From Paracoccaceae bacterium (GTDB lineage: Bacteria; Pseudomonadota; Alphaproteobacteria; Rhodobacterales; Rhodobacteraceae): a DNA stretch of 15,082 nucleotides. The stretch lies in NCBI GenBank assembly GCA_007131945.1, contig SLPP01000009.1, positions 1-15,082 of the forward strand. The letters run 5' to 3'. The notes under the pieces were generated by a model. The model was not told the DNA's origin and did not search any database. It was given only the letters and a program-made list of their open reading frames with translations. The translations under genes were made by a program, and so were the position numbers. This document shows, one piece after another, positions 8,369 to 15,082 of this stretch (position 1 is its first letter; each line of letters opens with the position of its first letter).

Positions 8369-9013
8369 ATGCCGGCACCGCCGGAGATCGCGCGGCAGAT
8401 CGGCGAAATCTGCGCTGTTTCACGTGAAACACTCGGCCGGCTCGATCACCTGGTCGGGGCGGTCGGAAAGTGGTCGCGACGGATCAACCTGGTGGCGGAT
8501 GCGCGCCCGGACGCGGTTTGGCGGCGACACGTGCTCGACAGTGCACAGCTCTTTCCGCTCGGCCGCCCGGCGGGCCGGAAGTGGTGCGATCTCGGCTCCG
8601 GCGGCGGGTTTCCGGGTCTCGTCATCGCGATCCTGGCGCGCGAACTGACGCCCGGGCAAAGGGTGGTTATGGTCGAGAGCGACCGGCGCAAGGCCGCCTT
8701 CCTGACCGTCATGGCGCAGGAACTCGATCTGAACACCGCGATCGCCGCGGTTCGGGCCGAAGACCTGGCGCCCCAGCAGGCCGAGACCGTCTCCGCCCGC
8801 GCGCTCGCGCCGCTTCCGGAGCTTCTGACCCTTGTCGCGCGCCATCTTGCCGAAGGAGGCGTGGCGCTCCTGCCGAAGGGTGGCGGCCATGCCGAAGAAA
8901 TTTCGCATGCGCGTCGGCGTTGGGCATTCACTGTCGAGCCGATCGAAAGTATCCTCGCGCCGCGGTCGCGCATCCTGCGCGTGACCGAGTTGCGGAGAGC
9001 CGATGCAGCCTGA
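8369..9013 (+). CDS. rsmG: 16S rRNA (guanine-527-N7) methyltransferase RsmG (GidB)
   Basis: A 214-residue SAM-dependent methyltransferase for N7 of G527 in the 530 loop of 16S rRNA. The SAM-binding motif I, DLGSGGGFPG, is at 74-83. WSRRINLVAD (35-44) is the usual N-terminal block, VESDRRKAAFL (102-112) is motif II, and SARALAPLPELL (142-153) follows. Length is near the usual 205-215. The ATG lies one base after the mnmG stop, so expression is probably coupled. The 3' end overlaps parA by 11 bases. Codons 17-21 (VSRET) are written by a perfect parS sequence, so this coding region also carries a chromosome-segregation site. Confidence 0.96.
   Translation: MPAPPEIARQIGEICAVSRETLGRLDHLVGAVGKWSRRINLVADARPDAVWRRHVLDSAQLFPLGRPAGRKWCDLGSGGGFPGLVIAILARELTPGQRVVMVESDRRKAAFLTVMAQELDLNTAIAAVRAEDLAPQQAETVSARALAPLPELLTLVARHLAEGGVALLPKGGGHAEEISHARRRWAFTVEPIESILAPRSRILRVTELRRADAA
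8416..8431. other. parS centromere site 1 (inside rsmG)
   Basis: TGTTTCACGTGAAACA is a perfect 16-bp palindrome identical to the standard bacterial parS. It is read through in rsmG as the codons for VSRET. It lies 572 bases upstream of parA, so ParB loading here would spread over the parAB locus. An identical copy is at 11935-11950. Confidence 0.95.
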
Positions 9014-9806
9014 CCCAGCGAAGATCCTCGCCATTGCCAACCAGAAGGGCGGCGTGGCCAAGACGACGACCGCAATCAACCTTGCGGCGGGGCTGGCCGA
9101 GCACGGCAAGAAGGTGCTGCTCATCGACATGGACCCGCAGGGAAACGCCTCGACGGGCATGGGGATCAGCGCCGAGCGGCGCACGAAGACGGTCTACGAC
9201 CTGCTTCTCGGGGAGGCGGCGCTGGCCGAGACGACTGTTCCGGGCAGCGCCGAGAATGTCTGGCTCGTGCCGTCGACGCCCGATCTGTCCTCCTCCGATG
9301 TCGAGCTTCACGCGACGGCGCGCCGGGTCTTCCTTCTGCGCGACGCGCTTCGCGGCGCGCGCGGCACGCTCTCGGGGTTCGACCATGTGCTGATCGACTG
9401 CCCGCCATCCCTGAACCTGCTAACGGTAAACGCGCTGGTCGCCGCCGATGCGGTGCTCGTGCCGCTTCAGTGCGAGTTCTTCGCGCTGGAGGGGCTGTCG
9501 CAGTTGCTGCTGACGGTACGGGAGATTCGCCAGACGGCGAATCCCGATCTGCGCGTCGAGGGCGTGCTCCTGACCATGCATGACCGGCGCAACAACCTGT
9601 CCCAGCAGGTCGAGCGCGATGCGCGCGAGACATTGGGCGATCTGGTCTACCGGACGGTGATCCCGCGCAACGTGCGCCTCAGCGAGGCGCCGTCGCACGC
9701 GATCCCGGCGCTGATCTACGATCCGAATTCGAGCGGCGCCAGGGCCTATCGGGCCTTCGCGCGCGAATATCTGAAGATCGACTGCCTAGAAACCCAGGAA
9801 GGATGA
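9003..9806 (+). CDS. parA: Chromosome partitioning ATPase ParA (Soj family)
   Basis: A 267-residue ParA ATPase that forms ATP-dependent dimers on nucleoid DNA and moves ParB-parS complexes. The deviant Walker A is KGGVAKTT at 15-22, with signature lysine K15 and P-loop lysine K20; the usual glycine before K20 is alanine here. Walker A' DMDPQGNAS is at 42-50 and Walker B is VLIDCPPSL. There is no N-terminal helix-turn-helix extension, so it is the short chromosomal type rather than the plasmid P1 type. The ATG at 9003 lies inside the end of rsmG (11-base overlap) and gives a normal N-terminus. parB follows after 3 bases. With parB and two parS sites nearby it is the chromosomal partition ATPase. 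Confidence 0.96.
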   Translation: MQPDPAKILAIANQKGGVAKTTTAINLAAGLAEHGKKVLLIDMDPQGNASTGMGISAERRTKTVYDLLLGEAALAETTVPGSAENVWLVPSTPDLSSSDVELHATARRVFLLRDALRGARGTLSGFDHVLIDCPPSLNLLTVNALVAADAVLVPLQCEFFALEGLSQLLLTVREIRQTANPDLRVEGVLLTMHDRRNNLSQQVERDARETLGDLVYRTVIPRNVRLSEAPSHAIPALIYDPNSSGARAYRAFAREYLKIDCLETQEG

Positions 9807-9809
9807 CGC

Positions 9810-10706
9810 ATGACCGATCGGCGGATGGAGCGACGGGGTCTGGGGCGCGGGCTGGCGGCGCTCATGTCGGATGTCGGGGTCGACCCGCAGACTGCCCGGT
9901 TCAACGATGGCGACGCCGCGCGCCGGGGACTGCGGGACCTGCCGATCGACGTGATCGAGCCCAACCCGGACCAGCCAAGGCGGCATTTCGACGCCGCGTC
10001 GCTCGAAGAGCTCGCCGAATCGATCCGTGCCAGGGGCGTGCTCCAGCCTCTGGTGGTGCGCCCGTCGGACGAGGCCGGAGAGCGGTACCAGATCGTGGCC
10101 GGCGAGCGACGCTGGCGCGCGGCGCAGATGGCCGGGTTGCACCGGGTTCCGGCGCTGGTGCGGGCGCTGAGCGACAGCGAGGTGCTCGAGATCGCGATCA
10201 TCGAGAACATCCAGCGCGAGGATCTCAACCCGATCGAGGAGGCGATCGGCTATCGCAGCCTGATCGACCGCTTCGGCCACACCCAGGAAAAGATCGCCGA
10301 GGCCCTGGGGAAGAGCCGGAGCCATATCGCCAACCTGCTGAGATTGCTCAACCTTCCACCGAGCGTTCAGGAGCATGTGCGCGCCGGCCGTCTCTCGGCG
10401 GGTCATGCGCGCGCGCTGGTCACCGCCACCGATCCCGAGGCGCTGGCGCAGAAGGCGATCCAGCGCGGCCTGTCGGTGCGCGAGACCGAGGCCCTGGTAC
10501 GCGCCGCGGGCAAGCCGTCGTCGCCGCGACCGTCGCCGCAGACCGAGAAGGATGCCGACACGCGCATTCTGGAGCAGGACATGTCGGCGAGCCTGGGGAT
10601 GAGCGTGGTGATCGACCATCACCCCGGGGGTGAGGGACGGGTGACCATCCGCTACCGGACGCTCGATCAGCTGGATCAGCTGTGTCGTTTGTTGTCGGGC
10701 GGATAG
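9810..10706 (+). CDS. parB: Chromosome partitioning protein ParB (parS-binding CTPase clamp)
   Basis: A 298-residue ParB. The N-terminal GLGRGLAALM (10-19) is the ParA-stimulating motif. The CTP-binding ParB/Srx domain spans about 44-150, with GERRWRAA at 98-105 and ENIQREDLNPIEEA at 132-145. A helix-turn-helix DNA-binding region (about 155-178, TQEKIAEALGKSRSHIANLL) recognises parS. A low-complexity linker rich in Pro and Ser (235-245) leads to the C-terminal dimerisation domain ending YRTLDQLDQLCRLLSGG. Length is typical for chromosomal ParB. AGGAAGGA at 9796-9803, overlapping the parA stop, is a strong ribosome-binding site 6 bases from the ATG. It is the last gene of the rightward cluster and converges with hemW across 20 bases, where I see no clear terminator hairpin. 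Confidence 0.97.
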   Translation: MTDRRMERRGLGRGLAALMSDVGVDPQTARFNDGDAARRGLRDLPIDVIEPNPDQPRRHFDAASLEELAESIRARGVLQPLVVRPSDEAGERYQIVAGERRWRAAQMAGLHRVPALVRALSDSEVLEIAIIENIQREDLNPIEEAIGYRSLIDRFGHTQEKIAEALGKSRSHIANLLRLLNLPPSVQEHVRAGRLSAGHARALVTATDPEALAQKAIQRGLSVRETEALVRAAGKPSSPRPSPQTEKDADTRILEQDMSASLGMSVVIDHHPGGEGRVTIRYRTLDQLDQLCRLLSGG

Positions 10707-10726
10707 CAGCGGCCGCGACGCCGGGC

Positions 10727-11935
10727 TCAGAGGATCTCGCGCAGGACCGCGTTCAGGAGCAGCCGGCCGCGGCGCGTTGTCCCGAAGCGGTCGCCATCGC
10801 GCCAGATCAGGCCGTCGTCGGCGAGTCTTTCAAGGCGCTCCGACGCAAGCGGAACTCCCGACAGCGCGGCGTGGCGCGCAACGGAAGCGCCTTCGCGCAG
10901 CCGCAGGCACATCATGAGATATTCGGCGGCCTGATCCGAACGTGCAACCGGCTCTGTCGTCTCCTGCCGCCCGGCGCCTTCCTCGACCCCGGCGAGCCAG
11001 GCTTCCGGCTTCGGCTCGGCCAGCGTGGCGAAACGCATTCCGGAGCGCGTCAGCCGCCCATGCGCGCCGGGACCAAGGCCCAGGAAGTCGCCATACCGCC
11101 AGTAGACCAGATTGTGCCGTCCCTCCGCGCCGCGCCGGGCGTGATTGGAGATCTCGTAGGCGGGCAAACCGGCAGCGCCGCACAGATCCTGGGTCAGCTC
11201 GAAGAGGGCCGCGGACCGCTCCTCGTCCGGCATCCCGGTCAGCTTCCCGGCCCGTTGACGCGCGCCAAAGACCGTCCCGTCCTCGATGGTGAGTTGGTAA
11301 AGCGAGAGGTGGTCGGGTTCGAGCGCAAGCGCTTGCGCCAGTTCGGCTGACCAGGACTCCGCGGTCTGATCCTGGCGCGCGTAGATCAGGTCGAAGCTGA
11401 CCCGCTCGCAAAGGCCGCGCGCCGTCGCGACGGCGTCGATCGCTTCGCGCACGGAATGCAGCCGGCCGAGGCGCCTGAGATCGGCGTCGTCGAGTGCCTG
11501 GACGCCGATAGAGAAGCGGTTGACCCCCGCCTGCACGAAGTCCTGGAAGCGGCCACGTTCCACCGAGGAAGGGTTTGCCTCCAGCGTCACCTCGAGTTCG
11601 GGCCCGCAATTCCACGTGCGCCTCACGAGATCGAGGATCGTCGCGACGAGGTCGGGCGGCATGAGCGAGGGCGTTCCGCCGCCGAAGAAGATCGAATCGA
11701 GCGCCCGTCCCGGGGTGAGCGTGCCGGCGCGCCGGATCTCCCGGGTGAAGGCCGCCTCCCATCGCGGATGATCGACATGCCGGGCGACATGGCTGTTGAA
11801 ATCGCAATAGGGGCATTTCGCCGCGCAGAAGGGCCAGTGAAGGTAGAGCCCGAAACCGGCGCCCTGTGCCCCGATTTCCGGGGAGGCCGGGGCGACCGCG
11901 GCGCGCAGGGGGTTATCGATCGCGTCCTCGGCCAT
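10727..11935 (-). CDS. hemW: Radical SAM heme chaperone HemW
   Basis: A 402-residue HemN-like radical SAM protein. The cluster motif is CAAKCPYCDF with C37, C41 and C44. The residue two after C44 is F, not the extra Cys of coproporphyrinogen dehydrogenase HemN, which favours HemW, a heme-binding chaperone rather than a heme-synthesis enzyme. GGGTPS (85-90) binds SAM, NHARRGAEGRHNLVYWRYGD is a strong family block, and a HemN C-terminal domain ends the protein. Length is slightly above the usual 380-390 because of about 25 extra N-terminal residues. No other ATG, GTG or TTG is in frame before the motif, so the start is well fixed. The upstream 16 bases are a parS palindrome and no Shine-Dalgarno is visible. 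It is last in the rph-rdgB-hemW series. Confidence 0.94.
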   Translation of the reverse strand: MAEDAIDNPLRAAVAPASPEIGAQGAGFGLYLHWPFCAAKCPYCDFNSHVARHVDHPRWEAAFTREIRRAGTLTPGRALDSIFFGGGTPSLMPPDLVATILDLVRRTWNCGPELEVTLEANPSSVERGRFQDFVQAGVNRFSIGVQALDDADLRRLGRLHSVREAIDAVATARGLCERVSFDLIYARQDQTAESWSAELAQALALEPDHLSLYQLTIEDGTVFGARQRAGKLTGMPDEERSAALFELTQDLCGAAGLPAYEISNHARRGAEGRHNLVYWRYGDFLGLGPGAHGRLTRSGMRFATLAEPKPEAWLAGVEEGAGRQETTEPVARSDQAAEYLMMCLRLREGASVARHAALSGVPLASERLERLADDGLIWRDGDRFGTTRRGRLLLNAVLREIL

Positions 11936-11950
11936 GTTTCACGTGAAACA
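11935..11950. other. parS centromere site 2 (rdgB stop / hemW start junction)
   Basis: This is a second perfect TGTTTCACGTGAAACA. On the minus strand it writes the last codons of rdgB (Cys-Phe-Thr, then TGA) and reaches the first base of the hemW ATG. It lies 1,229 bases past the parB stop, so the two parS copies bracket parAB at 3.5 kb spacing. Confidence 0.95.
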
Positions 11951-12547
11951 GCGCGCGATCATCGCCGCGACAGCCCGCGCGCGATGGCTGACCGCGTTCT
12001 TCTCGGCCTCCGTCATCTCGGCGAATGTCCGATCCGAGCCCGCCGGCTCGAACATCGGGTCGTAGCCGTGCCCCTCCCTGCCGCGGATCGGCCAGACGAG
12101 CCGGCCGTCGATCACGCCCTCGAACACCTCGTCATGACCGTCCGGCCAGGCGAGGACCAGCGTGCAGCGAAACCGCGCAAGCCAGGGCTCGGGCGCCCGG
12201 CGCGCGACCAGTTCGTCATGCGTGCGGCGCATGGCATGGCCGAAATCGCGCTTTCCGTCGACCTCCGCCCAGTTCGCGGTGTAGACGCCCGGCGCGCCGC
12301 CAAGCGCCTCGACCTCCAGCCCGCTATCGTCGCCCAGGGCGACAAGCCCGGTGGCGCGCGCGGCGGCATGGGCCTTTATCCGCGCGTTGCCGAGAAAGCT
12401 CGACTCGGTCTCGACCGGTTCGTCGAGGGCCAATTCGCCGGCGGAAACCACGCCGACAGCGAGCGGCGCGAATAGCGCGCGCATCTCGTCCATCTTGCCC
12501 GCGTTATGCGTCGCCACGACCAGGCGATCGCCCGAAAAACGACGCAT
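11939..12547 (-). CDS. rdgB: XTP/dITP pyrophosphatase RdgB (HAM1 family)
   Basis: A 202-residue enzyme that hydrolyses ITP, dITP and XTP to monophosphates, keeping deaminated purines out of nucleic acids. THNAGK (13-18) binds the triphosphate. GDDSGLEVEALGGAPG (72-87) holds the metal and catalytic aspartates. GYDPMF and SHRARA near the C-terminus complete the family pattern. Two starts are possible: GTG at 12548-12550 (203 residues) or ATG at 12545-12547. I chose the ATG because it overlaps the rph stop as TGATG and gives the usual short N-terminus. The final residues CFT and the stop are encoded by parS site 2, and hemW follows after 3 bases. Together with maf, the window encodes two nucleotide-pool cleaning enzymes of different families. 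Confidence 0.96.
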   Translation of the reverse strand: MRRFSGDRLVVATHNAGKMDEMRALFAPLAVGVVSAGELALDEPVETESSFLGNARIKAHAAARATGLVALGDDSGLEVEALGGAPGVYTANWAEVDGKRDFGHAMRRTHDELVARRAPEPWLARFRCTLVLAWPDGHDEVFEGVIDGRLVWPIRGREGHGYDPMFEPAGSDRTFAEMTEAEKNAVSHRARAVAAMIARCFT

Positions 12548-13257
12548 CACAGCGCGCCCCGCTGCGCCTCGATCAGTCGTTCCGACCCCTGTTGCGCGAG
12601 ATCGAGCAACAGGTCCATCTGGGCGCGCGAGAAGGTCGTGCCCTCGGCCGACATCTGCACCTCGATCACCCGGTCGCGACCGAGGAAGACGAAATTGCCA
12701 TCGACGCCGGCCTCGCTGTCCTCGGCATAGTCGAGGTCGAGCACCGGCTGCCCGGCATAGATCCCGCAGGATACCGCGGTGACATGATCGACCAGCGGAT
12801 CGCTGGTCACGAGGCCGACGGCCATCATCCGGTTGACCGCCTGCCGCAGCGCCACCCAGCCCCCGGTGATGGCGGCGCAGCGCGTGCCGCCATCGGCCTG
12901 CAACACGTCGCAGTCGATCGTGATCTGCCGCTCGCCGAGAGCCGCACGGTCCACGCAGGCGCGCAGCGACCTGCCGATAAGCCTCTGAATTTCAATGGTT
13001 CTTCCGGTCTGCTTGCCGGATGCCGCCTCGCGTCGGTTGCGCGTATTGGTCGCCCGCGGCAGCATCCCGTACTCGGCCGTCACCCAGCCCAGGCCCGAGC
13101 CTTTCAGGAAGGGCGGCGTGCGCTCCTCCAGCGATGCGGTGCACAGGACCTCGGTCTCGCCGATGCGGATCAGGCAGGACCCCTCGGCATGCCGGTTGAT
13201 GCCGGCCTCGATCGACACGGCGCGCAGTTCGTTCAGTTCCCGTCGTGACGGACGCAT
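12547..13257 (-). CDS. rph: Ribonuclease PH (tRNA 3'-end processing, phosphorolytic)
   Basis: A 236-residue phosphate-dependent 3'-5' exoribonuclease that trims tRNA precursors; the family forms hexameric rings. It starts MRPSRR, the usual N-terminus. [16 protein letters not shown] begins at residue 85 and includes R86, the known phosphate-binding arginine. [17 protein letters not shown] (116-132) is the family signature, and [17 protein letters not shown] (174-190) holds the metal-binding acids. Length matches the usual 238. A GTG two codons upstream (13261-13263) is also in frame, but AGGAG at 13263-13267 is spaced 5 bases from the ATG at 13257, which decides for the ATG. It is the first gene of the leftward rph-rdgB-hemW operon. 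Confidence 0.97.
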   Translation of the reverse strand: MRPSRRELNELRAVSIEAGINRHAEGSCLIRIGETEVLCTASLEERTPPFLKGSGLGWVTAEYGMLPRATNTRNRREAASGKQTGRTIEIQRLIGRSLRACVDRAALGERQITIDCDVLQADGGTRCAAITGGWVALRQAVNRMMAVGLVTSDPLVDHVTAVSCGIYAGQPVLDLDYAEDSEAGVDGNFVFLGRDRVIEVQMSAEGTTFSRAQMDLLLDLAQQGSERLIEAQRGAL

Positions 13258-13262
13258 GCTCA

Positions 13263-13267
13263 CTCCT
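13263..13267 (-). promoter_or_regulatory. Ribosome-binding site deciding the rph start
   Basis: AGGAG on the minus strand lies 5 bases before the ATG ending at 13257. It overlaps the competing GTG start at 13261-13263, so initiation at the GTG is unlikely. Confidence 0.75.
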
Positions 13268-13283
13268 GTTCCGGCCGGGCCTT

Positions 13284-13313
13284 CAGATACAGGGCCGGCA
13301 TGCCCATATGCAA
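13284..13313 (-). promoter_or_regulatory. Candidate promoter for rph-rdgB-hemW
   Basis: On the minus strand TTGCAT (13308-13313) and TATCTG (13284-13289) are 18 bases apart in the 117-bp gap shared with hrcA. The match to the housekeeping consensus is moderate. Confidence 0.35.
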
Positions 13314-13319
13314 CCCGAA

Positions 13320-13348
13320 TTGACCCGAACGGGCCGGCGATCTATGCC
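13320..13348 (+). promoter_or_regulatory. Candidate housekeeping promoter for hrcA-grpE
   Basis: TTGACC at 13320-13325 and TATGCC at 13343-13348 are 17 bases apart, placing a start about 20 bases before the hrcA ATG at 13375. I see neither a CIRCE element (TTAGCACTC-N9-GAGTGCTAA) nor a clear alphaproteobacterial sigma-32 promoter in this gap. Confidence 0.45.
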
Positions 13349-13374
13349 TGATCCCCGATCTGCCAGGTAGCGAC

Positions 13375-14442
13375 ATGACCGACCATCGAAACCTGCTCAG
13401 CGAAATGAACGACCGCTCGCGCGAGGTCTTTCGCCGGGTGGTCGAATCCTACCTGGTGACCGGCGCGCCGATCGGCTCGCGGACGCTGACCCGCGAGCTC
13501 AGCGAGAAGCTCTCCGCCGCCACGATCCGCAACGTCATGCAGGATCTCGAATTCCTCGGGCTTCTCGAAAGCCCGCATGTCTCGGCGGGGCGGATCCCGA
13601 CCCAGCAGGGCCTGCGGCTCTTCGTCGACGGCCTGCTCGAGGTCGATCCCGTCTCCGCCACCGACCGCGAGAAGCTCGACGCCACCCGCGCCAGCAACGA
13701 GCGCGATCTCGGCGACATGCTCGACCGCGTCGGGCAGACGCTTTCCTCGCTCACCCAGGGCGCCAGCCTCGTCCTGGCACCGAAGACCGAGGCGCCGATC
13801 AAGCATATCGAGTTCGTCGCGCTCTCGCCCGAGCGGGCGCTGGTCGTGCTTGTCTTTGCCGATGGCCAGGTCGAGAACCGGATCTTCAACCCGCCCGCCG
13901 GCGTGCCGCCGTCGGCGATGCGCGAGGCGGCGAACTTCCTCAACGCGCTCGCCTCGGGGCTGACGCTGTCCGAGTTGCGCCAACGCGTGCGCGCCGAGAT
14001 CGAGCGCAGCCGGCGGAAGATCGACGTTCTGGCCGGCGACCTGGTAGAGCGCGGCATGGCGCTTTGGGAGAACGAGGGCGAGCCGTCGGAAAGGCTGATC
14101 GTCCGCGGCCGCGCCAACCTGCTCGATCGCGCCGCGTCCGAGGACCTTTCGCGGATCCGCGAGCTCTTCGACGATCTCGAACGCAAGCGCGATGTCGTCG
14201 AGTTCCTCGAACTCGCCGAGGCGGGCGAGGGCGTGCGCATCTTCATCGGCTCCGAGAACAAGCTTTTCTCGCTGACCGGTTCCACTTTGGTGGTTTCTCC
14301 TTATATGAACGCTGATCGCAAGATCATCGGCGCGGTCGGCGTCATCGGCCCGACGAGGCTGAACTACGGCCGGATCGTGCCGATCGTGGATTACACGGCC
14401 CAGCTGGTGGGGCGGATCCTCACCGAACGGGCGGCAGAGTGA
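13375..14442 (+). CDS. hrcA: Heat-inducible transcription repressor HrcA
   Basis: A 355-residue repressor that binds CIRCE operators, classically upstream of groESL, with activity tuned by GroEL. The N-terminal winged helix-turn-helix includes GSRTL (34-38) and LSAATIRNVMQDLE (46-59), then the wing HVSAGRIPTQQGLR (68-81). The middle GAF-like domain runs to about 315 and contains FADGQVENRIF. The C-terminal GPTRLNYGRIVPIVDYTAQL is the strongest family block. Length is usual (340-360). The ribosome-binding site is weak (AGGTAG about 4 bases before the ATG). It is followed by grpE, as in many alphaproteobacteria. The lack of a CIRCE upstream argues against direct autorepression here. Confidence 0.97.
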   Translation: MTDHRNLLSEMNDRSREVFRRVVESYLVTGAPIGSRTLTRELSEKLSAATIRNVMQDLEFLGLLESPHVSAGRIPTQQGLRLFVDGLLEVDPVSATDREKLDATRASNERDLGDMLDRVGQTLSSLTQGASLVLAPKTEAPIKHIEFVALSPERALVVLVFADGQVENRIFNPPAGVPPSAMREAANFLNALASGLTLSELRQRVRAEIERSRRKIDVLAGDLVERGMALWENEGEPSERLIVRGRANLLDRAASEDLSRIRELFDDLERKRDVVEFLELAEAGEGVRIFIGSENKLFSLTGSTLVVSPYMNADRKIIGAVGVIGPTRLNYGRIVPIVDYTAQLVGRILTERAAE

Positions 14443-14443
14443 C

Positions 14444-14449
14444 AGAGGA
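14444..14449 (+). promoter_or_regulatory. Ribosome-binding site favouring the ATG start of grpE
   Basis: AGAGGA lies 4 bases before the ATG at 14454. The competing GTG at 14439 has no comparable purine run before it, although it overlaps the hrcA stop as GTGA. Confidence 0.5.
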
Positions 14450-14453
14450 CCCC

Positions 14454-15020
14454 ATGGCACAGCCACAGCAGACCGAGGCGCAGCCCGCCGCAGAAAACCA
14501 AGCCGCCGACGCGCCCGAGGCCGAGCAGCTCGATCCGGCGCAGGCCCTGGCCGAGGTCGAAGCCGCCTTCGAGGCCGAGCGCGCAGAGATGCGCGACCGC
14601 CTGATGCGCGCGCTCGCCGACCTGGAGAATACCCGCAAGCGCGCCGACAAGGATCGCCGCGAGGCCGCGATCTATGGCGGCTCGAAGCTTGCCCGCGACC
14701 TGCTGCCGGTCTTCGACAACCTCAGCCGCGCGCTTGCCGCAGCCGACGACCAGACCCGCAGCGAGGCGAAGGGGCTGGTCGAGGGGGTCGAGCTGACGAT
14801 GCGCGAACTGCTGAACGTGCTGGCGCGCCATGGTGTCGAGCGCATCTCGCCCAAGCCGGGCGACCCGTTCGACCCGCATCTGCACGAGGCGATGTTCGAG
14901 GCGCCGGTGCCGCAATTCGCTGCCGGCCAGATCATCCAGGTGATGACCGAGGGTTTCCGGATGCACGACCAGCTCCTGCGTCCGGCACAGGTCGGCGTGT
15001 CCTCGAAGCCCGCCGACTGA
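14454..15020 (+). CDS. grpE: Nucleotide exchange factor GrpE (DnaK co-chaperone)
   Basis: A 188-residue cytoplasmic dimer that releases ADP from DnaK. The first 30 residues are a low-complexity Gln/Ala/Glu-rich tail. A long coiled coil follows (about 30-75, containing LADLENTRKRADKDRREAA), then RDLLPVFDNLSRAL (81-94). The C-terminal beta domain contains HGVERISPKPGDPFDPHLHE and the closing block MTEGFRMHDQLLRPAQVGVS. Length is normal (180-200). A GTG at 14439 would give 193 residues and overlap the hrcA stop; I prefer the ATG at 14454 because of its AGAGGA site. The end is not in doubt. Pairing with hrcA puts a heat-shock repressor and a DnaK partner in one transcript. Confidence 0.94.
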   Translation: MAQPQQTEAQPAAENQAADAPEAEQLDPAQALAEVEAAFEAERAEMRDRLMRALADLENTRKRADKDRREAAIYGGSKLARDLLPVFDNLSRALAAADDQTRSEAKGLVEGVELTMRELLNVLARHGVERISPKPGDPFDPHLHEAMFEAPVPQFAAGQIIQVMTEGFRMHDQLLRPAQVGVSSKPAD

Positions 15021-15082
15021 TTCGGGACAGGCAGGGTACCGGGCGGCGCGAACTTTCGAATCAACGCCCCGGCCCGGATCGC

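Noticed and set aside
10707..10726. Possible bidirectional terminator between convergent parB and hemW
   Set aside because: GCGGCCGC (10709-10716) is a palindrome with no loop and no T tract follows on either strand, so an intrinsic terminator is not supported; termination may be Rho-dependent.
15021..15082. Sequence after grpE
   Set aside because: 62 bases with no start codon carrying a ribosome-binding site, no hairpin with a T tract and no recognisable promoter; too short to call.

Overview
This window is high-GC chromosomal DNA from an alphaproteobacterium, most likely a Rhodobacterales (Roseobacter/Rhodobacter/Paracoccus-type) species. I infer this from gene order and protein style: a maf-aroE-coaE-dnaQ block runs away from a hemJ-rho-mnmE-mnmG-rsmG-parA-parB block. 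This matches the origin-flanking layout known from Caulobacter and Rickettsia, where RP001-maf-aroE-coaE-dnaQ and hemE...rho-mnmE-mnmG-rsmG-parAB lie on either side of oriC. I see no insertion sequence, phage gene, CRISPR array, tRNA or rRNA. Coding density is very high and the genes look vertically inherited.

Layout. (1) 1-3027, minus strand: a tight operon read maf -> aroE -> coaE -> dnaQ -> HI0933-type flavoprotein (cut by the window edge). Three of its four junctions are 4-base ATGA overlaps. (2) 3028-3373: a 346-bp divergent intergenic gap, more AT-rich than its surroundings. It has DnaA-box-like sequences around an A/T run and is the best candidate here for the replication origin. (3) 3374-10706, plus strand: hemJ, rho, mnmE, mnmG, rsmG, parA and parB, closely packed from rho onward. 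(4) 10727-13257, minus strand: rph -> rdgB -> hemW. (5) 13258-13374: divergent promoter region. (6) 13375-15020, plus strand: hrcA-grpE. The last 62 bases show no feature I can support.

How it fits together. ParA and ParB are encoded with two perfect 16-bp parS sites (TGTTTCACGTGAAACA). One lies inside rsmG, 0.6 kb upstream of parA. The other lies across the rdgB stop/hemW start junction, 1.2 kb beyond parB. The window is therefore a complete chromosome-segregation locus beside a probable origin. The other genes are core housekeeping: tRNA wobble modification (mnmE/mnmG), 16S rRNA methylation (rsmG), transcription termination (rho), nucleotide-pool cleaning (maf, rdgB), tRNA 3' trimming (rph), heme metabolism (hemJ, hemW), shikimate and CoA synthesis (aroE, coaE), replication proofreading (dnaQ) and heat-shock control (hrcA/grpE).

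I did not find an undescribed system. The points most worth a second look are the parS site built into a gene junction, the candidate origin, and an MnmE with a shortened G domain and a degenerate G4 motif.
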